From NCBI RefSeq assembly GCF_047250365.1, contig NZ_JBLBVL010000010.1:52315-116314 (forward strand): a stretch of DNA of 64,000 nucleotides. The letters run 5' to 3'. Every line of letters begins with the position of its first letter. Position 1 is the stretch's first letter. The DNA is from Thaumasiovibrio sp047250365. GTDB taxonomy: Bacteria > Pseudomonadota > Gammaproteobacteria > Enterobacterales > Vibrionaceae. A model generated the notes under the pieces. The model was not told the origin of the DNA. It saw only the letters and a list, made by a program, of their open reading frames with translations, and did no database searches. Made by a program: the position numbers and the translations under genes. Of this stretch, positions 36,855 to 46,213 are shown piece by piece.

Positions 36855-37850
36855 TTACTGATTTGATGCCACAGCAGCATCGATCAAGTCAGCACCGATG
36901 TCTTTCTCAAACTTTTTCCAAACCGGCTGTAGTGCTATTACCCACTGCTGACGTTGCTCGGCGGTTAGTGTTCTAACCGTGCCACCCGCTTCAATGATAT
37001 TGTTTTTATTCGCAAGATTAACCTTTGAAGATTCCGCATTTCGCGTTGCTGTTACCTCTTGAATAATGGTGTTTAACTGTTCGCGTACATCACTTGGCAG
37101 TTCGACCCAAAAATCATTGGAGGTCACCACCAAATAGTCGAGTATGCCGTGATTAGTTTCAGTTACACCATCTTGGACTTCAAAGAATTTTTTACCGTAA
37201 ATGTTAGACCAGGTATTCTCTTGACCATCGATAACCTTGGTTTGTAACCCGCCGTATACCTCTTTAAACGACATTTTTTGTGGGTTTGCACCTAACTGCT
37301 CAAACTGTGCCACCAAAACATCTGACGCTTGAACACGGAACTTCAACCCTTCTGCATCCGTCGGATCCAATAAAGGCTTGTTTGCCGACATCTGTTTCAT
37401 TCCATTATGCCAGAATGCCAACCCTTGTAGGCCGCGGCGTTTCATCGCGTTCTTCAGCTTTTCACCAGACTCAGAGTTTTGAAAACGATCAACGGCATCA
37501 ACATCTTCAAATAAAAACGGTAGGTCAAATATGCGATATTTTTTGGTGAACTTTTCAAATTTTGATAATGACGGTGCCGCCAGTTGCACATCCCCATTTA
37601 GTAACGCTTCAAGTACCTTATCATCATCATACAACGTAGAATTTGGGAAAACCTGCATACACGCCTTGCCATTCATCTCCGTGTTTACGCGCTCTTCTAA
37701 TAATGATGCTGCGATTCCTTTTGGGTGCTTGTCTGCATTGGTGACGTGACTAAATTTAATCACCAGCTCTCCGGGATCGCAGTTAGCAGCCGCATTAAAG
37801 CTAGAAAGTGCCAGGGCAGAGACCGTCAGTAGGGTAAGAGGTTTAAACAT
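36855..37850 (-). CDS. dctP: TRAP transporter substrate-binding protein
   Basis: A 331-residue periplasmic protein with a signal peptide (FKPLTLLTVSALALSSFNAAA). The DctP fold signatures are VIKFSHVTNADKHPKGIAA, LQGLAFWHNGMKQMSANKPL, LKFRVQASDVLVAQFEQLGANPQKMSFKEVYGGLQTKVIDGQENTWSNIY and NHGILDYLVVTSNDFW; the conserved Arg that binds the carboxylate is in KFRVQ. The ligand is probably a C4-dicarboxylate or similar acid. The ATG at 37850 follows AAGGAG by seven bases. The -24/-12 promoter ~55 bases upstream points to DctB/DctD control. Confidence 0.93.
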   Translation of the reverse strand: MFKPLTLLTVSALALSSFNAAANCDPGELVIKFSHVTNADKHPKGIAASLLEERVNTEMNGKACMQVFPNSTLYDDDKVLEALLNGDVQLAAPSLSKFEKFTKKYRIFDLPFLFEDVDAVDRFQNSESGEKLKNAMKRRGLQGLAFWHNGMKQMSANKPLLDPTDAEGLKFRVQASDVLVAQFEQLGANPQKMSFKEVYGGLQTKVIDGQENTWSNIYGKKFFEVQDGVTETNHGILDYLVVTSNDFWVELPSDVREQLNTIIQEVTATRNAESSKVNLANKNNIIEAGGTVRTLTAEQRQQWVIALQPVWKKFEKDIGADLIDAAVASNQ

Positions 37851-37903
37851 TATCATTCTCCTTAGTGAGTAACAGCACCGCTCATGGCGCAGTAACAAAC
37901 AAA

Positions 37904-37923
37904 GAGCAAGTTAGATACCAAAT
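37904..37923 (-). promoter_or_regulatory. Sigma-54 promoter (-24/-12) of dctPQM
   Basis: On the minus strand the site reads TTTGGTATCTAACTTGCTCT. GG and GC are separated by exactly ten bases, and TTGCT at -12 is a perfect match; the -24 element TTGGTAT is one to two changes from consensus. The GC lies at 37906-37907, about 55 bases before the dctP ATG. This is what a DctD-activated promoter should look like. Confidence 0.75.
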
Positions 37924-38047
37924 ATTAACAATGGAGTTTTAGTCATTTAAATTCAAACAATTAAAACTAGAACCCTTTACCGTGCTAGCCATTTTGTCCG
38001 TTTTGGCAAGCGACTATGGGTGGGAAATGACACATGATAAAAGCACA

Positions 38048-38067
38048 ATGGGTAGTTTTATACCCAT
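38048..38067. promoter_or_regulatory. Putative DctD upstream activator site
   Basis: Perfect palindrome ATGGGTA-GTTTTA-TACCCAT centred about 140 bases upstream of the -24 element of dctP. A related half-site (TATGGGTG) occurs at ~38016. The position and symmetry fit an enhancer for a dimeric NtrC-family activator. The rest of 37924-38181 shows nothing coding. Confidence 0.55.
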
Positions 38068-38181
38068 CGTTATTTATTAAACTGCGTGCTGAGCTTAAGG
38101 CTATGGTTCCGAAACCGCATAACAAATGTTCTGTGACTAATCCAAAGTTCACGTAGCTTATTGTTTGCATTGTTATATTAA

Positions 38182-38209
38182 AAAGGCTCTACTTAAACGT
38201 AGAGCCTTT
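38182..38209 (-). terminator. Intrinsic terminator of the deacylase gene
   Basis: An 11-bp perfect stem (AAAGGCTCTAC/GTAGAGCCTTT), a 6-base loop and a T-run (TTTTTAATAT) on the minus strand, about 40 bases after the deacylase stop. Confidence 0.88.
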
Positions 38210-38250
38210 AGTCATTTAATGCTTAGTCGTATGCCTGTATAGAAAATACT

Positions 38251-39735
38251 TTAGTTTAGCGGCGTATTACCTAAAAGAGGACGACCTGGCGTAGCATCCG
38301 TCATTTCATCATGCTCAACTACAATCTGTCCTTCAATCATGATGTAATCATAACCGGTAGCTGGCTGATATGGGTCAGTATAAGTGGCATTGCTGCTCAG
38401 TTTGTCTAGATCAAAAATCAATAAGTCAGCATGCGCACCTTCTTGTACACGACCTTTTTTGCTAAACACTGGTGCAACACCTTCAAGACGCTGGGCAGGA
38501 TAGTAACTACCCTTGGCAAAAGCCTCCGTTAAGGTCAATACCTTTTCATCACGCACATAATTAGTCAGTAGTCGACTATAGGTACCAGCGCCATTTGGTG
38601 CTGCTCTTTGCTCTGCACTAAAGGATGGCATCGCATCTGTAGCGATCATCATTTTAGGATGTTGCATTGCTTCTTGTAACCACTCTTCTTTCATGTAGTG
38701 GTGGATAATGATGCCATCTGGACGCTCTTGACGCTTCTGATACCAAGTTTCTTCAGTGAAGAATTCGCCTGTCTCTGCCCATTGCACATCTTCGTAGCTA
38801 ATATTAAAGACGGTCTTCCAATCACGGTCAAACACATCAGCTGATATCGATGTTGAACCTGCCGTGTAAGGGAACACTTCCATGGTAACATCAGCGCCGT
38901 TCTTGTTTGCCTCATCTATGACTGCTAGCCAATTACCAACTTCACCCATCGCGTTAGCATTTATGTGCGAGAAATGTAATGGTGCGCCTGTTTCTACGGC
39001 TAGATCTAGCACATCATATAGAGGTTGAATATCACCATTGACGCCACGGCGAATATGCGCCCAAATCGGTGCTTCATACTCTGCTGCCACTTCAAAGATC
39101 ATTCGTAGCTCTTCATCTGTAACAGCCTGTGTCATATAGTCCAATAGTAGGCCAATTCCAAGTCCACCTTGTTCTATACCTTCAATTAACAATGCACGCA
39201 TCTGCTCAACTTCTTCAGACGTAGCTTGTTGTATAAAGGCTCGACCCGGCACCATTACGCCTTCTTCACCCACAAGCCAAGGCATCTCACGGCCTTCAAT
39301 CACTTGAGTACGAATGGCATAATGTGCTACTGACGCTCCGTAGTTGATATGAGGAGCAAAACGCAAAAAGTTACCATATTCTGTTACTGGGAAAGCACCA
39401 GCTTCAAGCTCAAGGGCTGTAGTTACCCCGTCACGTGTTTGCAATCTAGCACCAAAAGGCAGCCCGCTATGGGTATGTAAGTCAATGAAACCAGGACCAA
39501 CGATTTTGCCTGTAGCATCAATTTCACGTTCCCCAGACAAAGGCTGAGTTGTCAACGTTTGAATTGTGCCATCTTTAATGCCAATATTTAAAATTTGATC
39601 AGTCTTGGTTTCTGGGTCAATCACGCGGCCTTGATTGATGACCAAATCATAATTCACTGCGTCAACTGTATCTACAGAACCACAACCTACCAAAGCGAGA
39701 CATAACGCGGCGGAGCCGGCTAATTTAAAATGCAT
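38251..39735 (-). CDS. Lipoprotein amidohydrolase, N-acyl-D-amino-acid deacylase-like
   Basis: A 494-residue protein. The N-terminal signal ends in the lipobox LVGC with Cys18, so it should be lipid-anchored in the envelope. The amidohydrolase barrel follows: GPGFIDLHTHSG (HxH metal site, ~83-93), WAHIRRG (~225), HFSHINANAMG (~258) and IATDAMPS near 367. The flanking small beta domain is split between the start (VINQGRVIDPETKTD) and end (ADLLIFDLDKL) of the chain. This resembles D-aminoacylase/N-acyl-D-glutamate deacylase, which frees amino acids from N-acylated D-forms. It lies beside the TRAP operon and has a divergent LysR gene. The exact substrate is uncertain. Confidence 0.82.
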   Translation of the reverse strand: MHFKLAGSAALCLALVGCGSVDTVDAVNYDLVINQGRVIDPETKTDQILNIGIKDGTIQTLTTQPLSGEREIDATGKIVGPGFIDLHTHSGLPFGARLQTRDGVTTALELEAGAFPVTEYGNFLRFAPHINYGASVAHYAIRTQVIEGREMPWLVGEEGVMVPGRAFIQQATSEEVEQMRALLIEGIEQGGLGIGLLLDYMTQAVTDEELRMIFEVAAEYEAPIWAHIRRGVNGDIQPLYDVLDLAVETGAPLHFSHINANAMGEVGNWLAVIDEANKNGADVTMEVFPYTAGSTSISADVFDRDWKTVFNISYEDVQWAETGEFFTEETWYQKRQERPDGIIIHHYMKEEWLQEAMQHPKMMIATDAMPSFSAEQRAAPNGAGTYSRLLTNYVRDEKVLTLTEAFAKGSYYPAQRLEGVAPVFSKKGRVQEGAHADLLIFDLDKLSSNATYTDPYQPATGYDYIMIEGQIVVEHDEMTDATPGRPLLGNTPLN

Positions 39736-39858
39736 TCTTCTTCCTTTATTGATCTAAGCAAACTGACGGAGGTAATCCATCTGTATTGTTTATGACAATT
39801 TACACAACTAGACTAAGCCAATCACCTCTGTTATGTTGCAGAAATACCAACAAACGCC

Positions 39859-40779
39859 ATGGCCACAATCATGAACTCATTTACTTTCGATCAATTGGAA
39901 GCATTTATTACTGTCGTTGAACAAGGCTCGTTTAGTGCTGCAGCTCGAGCTCTGGGCAAGGATAGATCGACAATACACAACCTCGTCAGTTATCTTGAAA
40001 TAGACTGGGATATTGAACTATTCGATCGCACAAAAAAATTGCCCGTTATGCGAAAAGATGTTGAGCAACTTTTCATCCATGCTAAATCTTTTATCATTCA
40101 AAAACAGGAAGTTGTGCATTTAGTTAGAAGCTTAAAAGATAACCAATGCGAACGTGAGATTACAATAGGTTATGACCCCATTACACCAAAACAACTATTG
40201 AAAGGCTTGGCAAATTTCCTGCATAAAAACAATCCAATGGTTGCTGTAAACTGGTTGGCACAAAGCAAAAATGCAGCAATTCAAACAATCAGTCGAGGTG
40301 AGGTTAATCTATCAATACAACTGGTGTCAGGTCGTTCAAGACCTATAAAAGGTTTATTCGGATACTATCTTGGCGCAATTAAATTTGGTGTTTATTGCTC
40401 ACCTAAATCAGATTACCTAAAGCATAGGTCATGCTCTCTTACTTTGCTTCAAGCTCACCCGCAAATTATTCTAGAGAGTTATCTTGAAGCCGGGCTTGGC
40501 GACATGGCAATAATTAGTCCCATAACCCAGACAATCAGCACCGTGGATTTTGCGATCGACATATTAGAGACATCGGACAACAATAGTTACATAGTGTTAC
40601 CCCTCTCCTCAGCCGAGCCTTACGTCAACCAAGGCCGTATACACAAGCTTGATGTGAACTTTGTGGCAGATTCTGTGTCTTGGTCTTGGACATGTCTACG
40701 GCGCAGTGCTGATACCGAAACCACACTGCAAAAGGAGCTACAAAGAGAAATGGCACGCTGGATTGAGGTGATTGATTAA
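39859..40779 (+). CDS. LysR-family regulator divergent from the deacylase
   Basis: A 306-residue LysR protein. The HTH is FDQLEAFITVVEQGSFSAAARALGKDRSTIHNLVSYLEIDWDIELFDR, followed by a diverged effector domain. The second helix carries KDRSTIHN where many LysR proteins have the SQPAVS type. ATGs at 39859 and 39871 are both possible; neither has a strong ribosome-binding site. It faces the deacylase across ~120 bp and likely regulates it. Confidence 0.85.
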   Translation: MATIMNSFTFDQLEAFITVVEQGSFSAAARALGKDRSTIHNLVSYLEIDWDIELFDRTKKLPVMRKDVEQLFIHAKSFIIQKQEVVHLVRSLKDNQCEREITIGYDPITPKQLLKGLANFLHKNNPMVAVNWLAQSKNAAIQTISRGEVNLSIQLVSGRSRPIKGLFGYYLGAIKFGVYCSPKSDYLKHRSCSLTLLQAHPQIILESYLEAGLGDMAIISPITQTISTVDFAIDILETSDNNSYIVLPLSSAEPYVNQGRIHKLDVNFVADSVSWSWTCLRRSADTETTLQKELQREMARWIEVID

Positions 40780-40855
40780 GTAACAATGAGTAAATCCAAG
40801 CTGTTATGCTCGTCGATGGGAAAATATCCCCAAGCTATTAACATTGACTAAAGTA

Positions 40856-40887
40856 GCGCTAACGTCCGAAAACAGTGACGTTAGCGC
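40856..40887. terminator. Hairpin between convergent LysR and ytoQ genes
   Basis: A perfect 11-bp stem GCGCTAACGTC/GACGTTAGCGC with a 10-base loop, just past both convergent stop codons. There is no T-run on either strand, so it is either a factor-assisted terminator or a transcript-end stabiliser. Confidence 0.55.
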
Positions 40888-40893
40888 AATGAC

Positions 40894-41334
40894 TTACGAT
40901 GACGTTAAATACGTCAGTAACTCAACAATTTGTGCCGGCGTGGTCGCCCATGCATGGGCTGATGCATCCACCTCTTTCAAGGCGTGCACAAGACTTTCAT
41001 CATGCAGGGTAATGTAAGGTTTATTCATTGCGGCACAATAACCTGCGTCAAAGGCTGCGTTCCACTGTCTGTATTTATCACCAAAACGAATCACCGCAAT
41101 ATCACAAGATTTAATGGCGTTCTGAATCCGAATCGCATTCACCTTAGCGGATTTATGGTCGCGCCAAAAAGGCACCTCTTCTTGTCCCAAACAATCCCCT
41201 GACGCATCACTTGAATCATGATCAGTGATGGCAGAACTAAAATCAATCGCCAGTCCTTTACTCTTACATCCTTCTATAATTTGTTCACGCCAATTGGAAT
41301 GGATTTCGCCCGACAAATAGACTGTATATTGCAT
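40894..41334 (-). CDS. ytoQ: YtoQ family protein
   Basis: A 146-residue cytoplasmic protein with the YtoQ pattern: YTVYLSGEIHSNWREQIIEGC at the start, the acidic loop AITDHDSSDASGD, then SCDIAVIRFGDKYRQWNAAFDAGYCAAMNKPYITLHD. The fold resembles nucleoside 2-deoxyribosyltransferase-like proteins. No function is established. AAGGG lies six bases before the ATG. Monocistronic. Confidence 0.85.
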   Translation of the reverse strand: MQYTVYLSGEIHSNWREQIIEGCKSKGLAIDFSSAITDHDSSDASGDCLGQEEVPFWRDHKSAKVNAIRIQNAIKSCDIAVIRFGDKYRQWNAAFDAGYCAAMNKPYITLHDESLVHALKEVDASAHAWATTPAQIVELLTYLTSS

Positions 41335-41581
41335 AACAAACCCTTAAATTATCATAATTATAAATTGATAGAACCGCTGAAGGAGTAAAGACCTCGCAGT
41401 TCATCAATTATGTTTAGCTTATAAAAGCAGAGCTTAACAAACAGATAACCATCTGGTACAGAGCTAAAAAGGAGAATGTGCATATTAGTCGCGATAACGT
41501 AAATAATTCACTATTGATGTTCCAATTTTCTAATTTATTTTAATAATCTTGCTAAAGGCATCTTATTGTTGGAAGTATTCG

Positions 41582-42070
41582 TTAGGTAAATGCCACTGCT
41601 AACTCACTGAGTAGTGCAAATCCCTTCACCTCTAACCATGCCATTGCAACATCTTTAACTGGTGGTGTTTTCATTGCAGACACGCCTTTTACCACTAGCG
41701 CGATCAATAGCGCAACATCGATAATCGCATGCATCACCAACGTCAGTAATAATCGAGTACGTATAGCGTTACCTGTTAACGCCTGCTTAAATTCAGGTGA
41801 CAATGCATTACTATCATTGGCTTTTACAATGATTTCTTTTTCTATGGACAAGGAGAGACGAGTTGAAAAAAATATGACACTCATATTAGCAATAAAAAAT
41901 ACCAACAACCCTATCGCGATTAAAATTGAGGAAAAAACATCCAAACGTGTAGCGGAATTTGAAAACAACCACCCACACACAGCAAAAATTGATACAGACC
42001 AAAATGCCCAATACCTATTAACCCGGGTTTCAACCATTTCCCGCAAGGTAAATAATTCATTCAAAGTCAT
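41582..42070 (-). CDS. Hypothetical four-helix membrane protein
   Basis: A 162-residue protein. A charged N-terminal helix (TLNELFTLREMVETRVNRYWAFW) leads into two membrane segments (~20-40 and ~50-70), a polar region (SLSIEKEIIVKANDSNALSPEFKQA) and a third hydrophobic segment at ~112-132. The ATG at 42070 is chosen because AGGGAG lies five bases upstream. It is 60 bp downstream of the CPA2 antiporter on the same strand and could be co-transcribed. No family recognised. Confidence 0.65.
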   Translation of the reverse strand: MTLNELFTLREMVETRVNRYWAFWSVSIFAVCGWLFSNSATRLDVFSSILIAIGLLVFFIANMSVIFFSTRLSLSIEKEIIVKANDSNALSPEFKQALTGNAIRTRLLLTLVMHAIIDVALLIALVVKGVSAMKTPPVKDVAMAWLEVKGFALLSELAVAFT

Positions 42071-42132
42071 AACATCTCCCTGTATATAACTCGAGCCCAA
42101 TCAGCATACAAGACAGAACTAACTACTCATGT

Positions 42133-44028
42133 TTACTCTGCAGCAGCACGTTTGTCACTTTTTTTAGCCACTGCACCGCTATCAGGATGACGATTATTAC
42201 GCATAGTTTCACCCAGAGCTTCTTCTAATTTGACAAATAACTCCAAAAAGTTAGCATTATACTTATTGTCTTCCGTGCTCTCTTTCCATGCTTGATACAT
42301 CTTGTCTTTGCTTTGCATCTCAACCCCTAAAAACGCGGACTTCAACTGCTCAACGTGCTCAGACCTTTCACCCAAAGCTGCCAACGCCTGCCCGCCCATA
42401 TTGAGTGCCGAGTAATAAGTCTCTGATATCACAAAATCCGCGCCAGCGAAGTGCAGTTCATACCCGTGGCCACGATCGTAAGCACGCGCCATCACTTTGA
42501 CGTTTGGATAAGTGTGTTTAGTGTACTGCACGAGCGCAGTCGTGCGCGCTTGATCATCTAGTGCGACAATAAGTAGCTCTGCGTCAGCAATACCTGCTGT
42601 ATGCAACAAATCAGGCCGAGTTGCGTCGCCAAAATACCCTATATTTTTTATCTTCCTAAGCCGCTCAATCAAAGGGGCATCATGATCGAGTACGACTGTT
42701 TTTACGCCATTAGCCACCAAGAAGCGGTTTACTATCTGCCCAAAACGTCCCATTCCAGCAATCAATACCGTCCCGTGGTCGTCAATCGTATCAGCCTCTT
42801 GTTCATTGGTCGTTTGCTCATAGCGAGGCAATATCACTTTCTCATAGATAATAAACAGCCCAGGCGTTAAAAACATCGACAGGGCAACAACCAACGACAG
42901 GATCTGCGTCAACTCCAACGGCAATACATGGTTTTGAGCCGAAAAACTAAGAAGTACGAAGCCAAACTCACCGGCTTGAGCAAGGCTTAGCGCTAACAAC
43001 CACTTTGCGCTACCGCTCAATTTAAACAAGAAAGCTAAACACAGTAAAACAAGGGCTTTTAATGCAATAACCCCAGCTGTCAGCATAAGAACAGTGCCCA
43101 CATTGTTGACCAGCATCGTAAAGTCGATACCTGCGCCAACAGTAATAAAGAACAAACCAAGCAACAGCCCTTTAAATGGCTCTATATTACTTTCTAATTC
43201 ATGTCTAAATTCACTGTTTGCTAACACTACACCCGCTAAAAAGGTGCCTAGTGCTGGCGATAATTCAACAATGCTCATTAACGCAGCAATACCGATGACT
43301 AACATCAATGCAGCGGCGGTGAATATTTCCCTTAAGCCTGACTGGGCAACAAACCGGAATAGAGGCCGACTTAAGTAGTGCCCTCCTATTACGACTGCGC
43401 CAATAGAGATAACGATAATCAATGCATGTAACCAACCCGGTAAGTCAGCCACAAAACTGACAGACTCGTGATGTGCAGCAGCATTAGCCAATGCTTGCGA
43501 TAATACGATAAGATCGGGTACTGCCAGTAATGGGATCAAGGCTAACATTGGGATCACAGCAATGTCTTGAAATAACAAAACCGAAAATGCCCCCCTGCCA
43601 CCCTCTGTTTTAGCCAAGCCTTTTTCACTGAACGTCTGCAATACAATCGCTGTAGAAGAGAGAGAAAATATAAGCCCGATCGCTAACGCATATTGCCATG
43701 GTAAACCAAACCACGCTGCCAATAGGAAGATCAACCCTGTTGTAAGGCCAACTTGCAAACCGCCTAACCCCATCAAACGATGACGCATTTCCCATAACAT
43801 GCGAGGCTCTAACTCTAAGCCAACCAAAAACAACATCATCACCACACCAAATTCAGCGAAGTGTTGAATTGTCAGTGTCTCCTCCCCGACTAACCCAATA
43901 ACGGGTCCTATTACTACCCCCGCCAACAAGTAGCCCAGTACCGAGCCAAGGCCACACCGCTTGGCGAGTGGTACAGCAATCACCGCTGCACACAAATAGA
44001 TGAATGCGTGAACAAAATAGACCGTCAT
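42133..44028 (-). CDS. CPA2-family monovalent cation:proton antiporter with TrkA-N domain (KefB/KefC-like)
   Basis: A 631-residue protein. The N-terminal ~385 residues form the Na+/H+ exchanger-type membrane domain (GYLLAGVVIGPVIG, EFGVVMMLFLVGLELEP, GLIFSLSSTAIVLQTFSEKGL, LFQDIAVIPMLALIPLLA). A TrkA-N Rossmann domain is at ~410-530 (TVLIAGMGRFGQIVNRFLVANG), and the C-terminal tail is charged. This is the Kef type of glutathione-gated potassium efflux system or a close relative. No kefF/kefG partner is adjacent. AAGGAG precedes the ATG by seven bases. Confidence 0.88.
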   Translation of the reverse strand: MTVYFVHAFIYLCAAVIAVPLAKRCGLGSVLGYLLAGVVIGPVIGLVGEETLTIQHFAEFGVVMMLFLVGLELEPRMLWEMRHRLMGLGGLQVGLTTGLIFLLAAWFGLPWQYALAIGLIFSLSSTAIVLQTFSEKGLAKTEGGRGAFSVLLFQDIAVIPMLALIPLLAVPDLIVLSQALANAAAHHESVSFVADLPGWLHALIIVISIGAVVIGGHYLSRPLFRFVAQSGLREIFTAAALMLVIGIAALMSIVELSPALGTFLAGVVLANSEFRHELESNIEPFKGLLLGLFFITVGAGIDFTMLVNNVGTVLMLTAGVIALKALVLLCLAFLFKLSGSAKWLLALSLAQAGEFGFVLLSFSAQNHVLPLELTQILSLVVALSMFLTPGLFIIYEKVILPRYEQTTNEQEADTIDDHGTVLIAGMGRFGQIVNRFLVANGVKTVVLDHDAPLIERLRKIKNIGYFGDATRPDLLHTAGIADAELLIVALDDQARTTALVQYTKHTYPNVKVMARAYDRGHGYELHFAGADFVISETYYSALNMGGQALAALGERSEHVEQLKSAFLGVEMQSKDKMYQAWKESTEDNKYNANFLELFVKLEEALGETMRNNRHPDSGAVAKKSDKRAAAE

Positions 44029-44398
44029 CTTTTATCTCCTTCTAGATTGTTCACCCACTGTGGTGAGTAGAAACAGTCAACATTTACTGTAGCCCATTTC
44101 ATTTATCCTGCTGCTAACGTCATCCATAATTCGCTGCGCTAAGTGTCTATTCTTGTTTATCATCACAAGATCAGATGGAATTAGTTAAAAAATCGCATTT
44201 TTCTGGCACTTTTCTGACACTTTTAGGTCTGTTATATGGTTGACTATGCTATTGTAATTCACTGCCTATACTCAGAAACAAAATGACTCGCATTTTTTGC
44301 GTCATTGTAATGAATGCTTGCAATTTTTCTTTTGTGACATTTCAAATCTGAGTTACGGTTAATGACAGTTAAATTTTTTGCTTTTCAAAGGTTTTTTC
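44029..44398. other. Intergenic region between divergent CPA2 antiporter and dacA
   Basis: This 370-bp AT-rich stretch must hold both promoters. A stem-loop at 44282-44306 (AATGACTCGCA paired with TGCGTCATT, one bulged base) stands out and could be an operator or a short terminator-like element. No short coding frame is convincing. Confidence 0.5.
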
Positions 44399-45568
44399 AT
44401 GAATAACGCTGCCGCGATAATGCGACTCGCTTCTTTTACTACACTTCTGTCCGCTTCTGTGATTGCCGCACCAAGCGTGGTTCCCGATGCTCCGGCAGTG
44501 GCAGCGAAAGGTTACATCTTAATGGACTACCATTCAGGTCGAATCCTTGCACAGGAAAACCCTGATGATTCTTTAAACCCTGCAAGCTTAACCAAACTAA
44601 TGACCAGCTATGTCATTGGTCAAGAAGTTAAACGGGGCAATATTTCACTCGAAGACAATGTCGTAATTAGTCAAAATGCATGGGCCCGTAACTTCCCAGA
44701 CTCGTCAAAAATGTTTATTGAAGTCGGAAAATCCGTGCTTGCAGAAGACCTTAACCGCGGCATTATTGTTCAATCAGGTAATGATGCCTGTGTTGCAATG
44801 GCAGAGCACGTCGCTGGTTCAGAGGATGCGTTTGTTAGCCTAATGAACTCTTGGGCATCATCTCTTGGCTTGGCAAGTTCACAATTTCAAAATGCGCATG
44901 GTCTTGATGCTGATAACCAGTACACTACCCCAAGAGATATAGCGACGCTCGCGCGTGCGATTATCCGCGACGTACCTAATCAGCATAAATACTACAGCGA
45001 AAAATCTTTTACTTACAACGGCATCACACAAAATAACCGTAACGGGCTACTATGGGACAGAAGCCTTAACGTCGATGGCATGAAAACGGGTTACACCAAA
45101 GGCGCTGGCTATAACTTAGTGACTTCTGCTACACAAGGGCAAATGCGCCTTATCAGCGTGGTTATGGGTGCAAACAGTGCACGTAGCCGTGAAGCCGAGT
45201 CCAAGAAACTACTAAACTACGGTTTCCGCTTCTTTGAAACGGTTTCACCACATAAAGCTGAGCAAAGCATTGTTACCGAGCGTGTCTGGATGGGTGAAGA
45301 AAAAGAAGTTGCGTTGGGTGTAAGCGAAGATACATTCGTCACCATCATGCGCAGCCAGCGCTCATCACTTGCAGCGAATGCAGAGCTAGACGGCGAACTG
45401 GAAGCGCCTATCATGAAAGGCCAAGCGGTAGGTAAGCTGATTTATCAACTTGGCGATGATGTTGTTGCAGAAGTGCCGCTGATTGCATTAGAAGATGTTA
45501 ATCGTGGTGGCTTTTTCACCCGCATTAAAGACATAATTATTCGATTCATTAAAGGATTGCTGAGCTAA
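44399..45568 (+). CDS. dacA: D-alanyl-D-alanine carboxypeptidase (PBP5 family)
   Basis: A 389-residue serine peptidase with a signal peptide (~1-23). The three catalytic motifs are intact: SLTK with nucleophile Ser63 and Lys66, SGNDAC near 130, and KTGYTKGAG near 226. The C-terminal PBP5 beta domain follows, and an amphipathic membrane-anchoring helix closes the protein (GGFFTRIKDIIIRFIKGLLS). It trims the terminal D-Ala from peptidoglycan stem peptides in the periplasm. The ATG at 44399 has AAAGG seven bases upstream. Confidence 0.94.
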   Translation: MNNAAAIMRLASFTTLLSASVIAAPSVVPDAPAVAAKGYILMDYHSGRILAQENPDDSLNPASLTKLMTSYVIGQEVKRGNISLEDNVVISQNAWARNFPDSSKMFIEVGKSVLAEDLNRGIIVQSGNDACVAMAEHVAGSEDAFVSLMNSWASSLGLASSQFQNAHGLDADNQYTTPRDIATLARAIIRDVPNQHKYYSEKSFTYNGITQNNRNGLLWDRSLNVDGMKTGYTKGAGYNLVTSATQGQMRLISVVMGANSARSREAESKKLLNYGFRFFETVSPHKAEQSIVTERVWMGEEKEVALGVSEDTFVTIMRSQRSSLAANAELDGELEAPIMKGQAVGKLIYQLGDDVVAEVPLIALEDVNRGGFFTRIKDIIIRFIKGLLS

Positions 45569-45600
45569 AGCAGCAGTCAGCATCAACTTCTTTGATACAA

Positions 45601-45627
45601 AAACAGGAGCTAAAGGCTCCTGTTTTT
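45601..45627 (+). terminator. Intrinsic terminator of dacA
   Basis: A 10-bp stem (AAACAGGAGC/GCTCCTGTTT) with a 5-base loop, running into six T. It lies ~35 bases after the dacA stop. Confidence 0.9.
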
Positions 45628-45711
45628 TGATCTATCTATTTATTATAAAAGTCTTTTCTTCTATAAACATGGGCTACACTTATTGATATATTCTTTGGTG
45701 TGGAGTCGTGT

Positions 45712-46173
45712 ATGTACAACCCTATCAACGCATCTATCCCGAATATAGAGGCGTGGCTAAGCAATAAACCAACACTTTCGACACAATTTCCTCACTGGCT
45801 TATTGCTGCCCCTAATGAGATTTTCACACCTCCGCTCACCGACATTAAACAACGTGCTATCAGTGAGTGGTATCTGGTTTGTGTCGAAATCAGCGCTACC
45901 TTTTCTAATAACGCACAAGAAAAGCAACAGTGGCTACAATTGGCTTACGCTTACTTACAGAAAATGGCCATTAACACCGACTACGATGCAGAGGTGAGAA
46001 AATGGTGTTTACTACGTTTAGATCGCTTAATTATTGCCTTACTAGAAGTATGCCCACAAACCAACAGCGATCCTACGTCGTTAATTGAGGCACATATTTC
46101 CTTCATGGGAGGACAAGGGCATAGAAACCTTCCCCGCCACTTAAAAACAACATCGTCCCAAGCAACGAGATAA
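45712..46173 (+). CDS. Hypothetical protein, helical
   Basis: A 153-residue soluble protein without recognised domains. It has an N-terminal segment rich in Pro/Asn (PINASIPNIEAWLSNKPTLS), a helical core (LQLAYAYLQKMAINTDYDAEVRKWCLLRLDRLIIALLEVC) and a basic tail (GQGHRNLPRHLKT). The ATG at 45712 is preferred to the GTG at 45700 because GGAG lies six bases upstream. It has its own promoter region after the dacA terminator and is convergent with the AraC gene. Codon use looks like that of the neighbours, so it is probably a lineage-specific gene. Confidence 0.6.
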   Translation: MYNPINASIPNIEAWLSNKPTLSTQFPHWLIAAPNEIFTPPLTDIKQRAISEWYLVCVEISATFSNNAQEKQQWLQLAYAYLQKMAINTDYDAEVRKWCLLRLDRLIIALLEVCPQTNSDPTSLIEAHISFMGGQGHRNLPRHLKTTSSQATR

Positions 46174-46213
46174 ACCGGCCCAATGTCACTGTATTATTGC
46201 CGTTCTGCTTAAA

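Noticed and set aside
37985..38170. 61-codon minus-strand frame upstream of dctP
   Set aside because: It covers the putative DctD palindrome and has low-complexity composition; it is better explained as regulatory DNA.
44282..44306. Stem-loop upstream of dacA considered as a small RNA terminator
   Set aside because: No upstream promoter or RNA body could be defined; kept only as a note in the intergenic entry.
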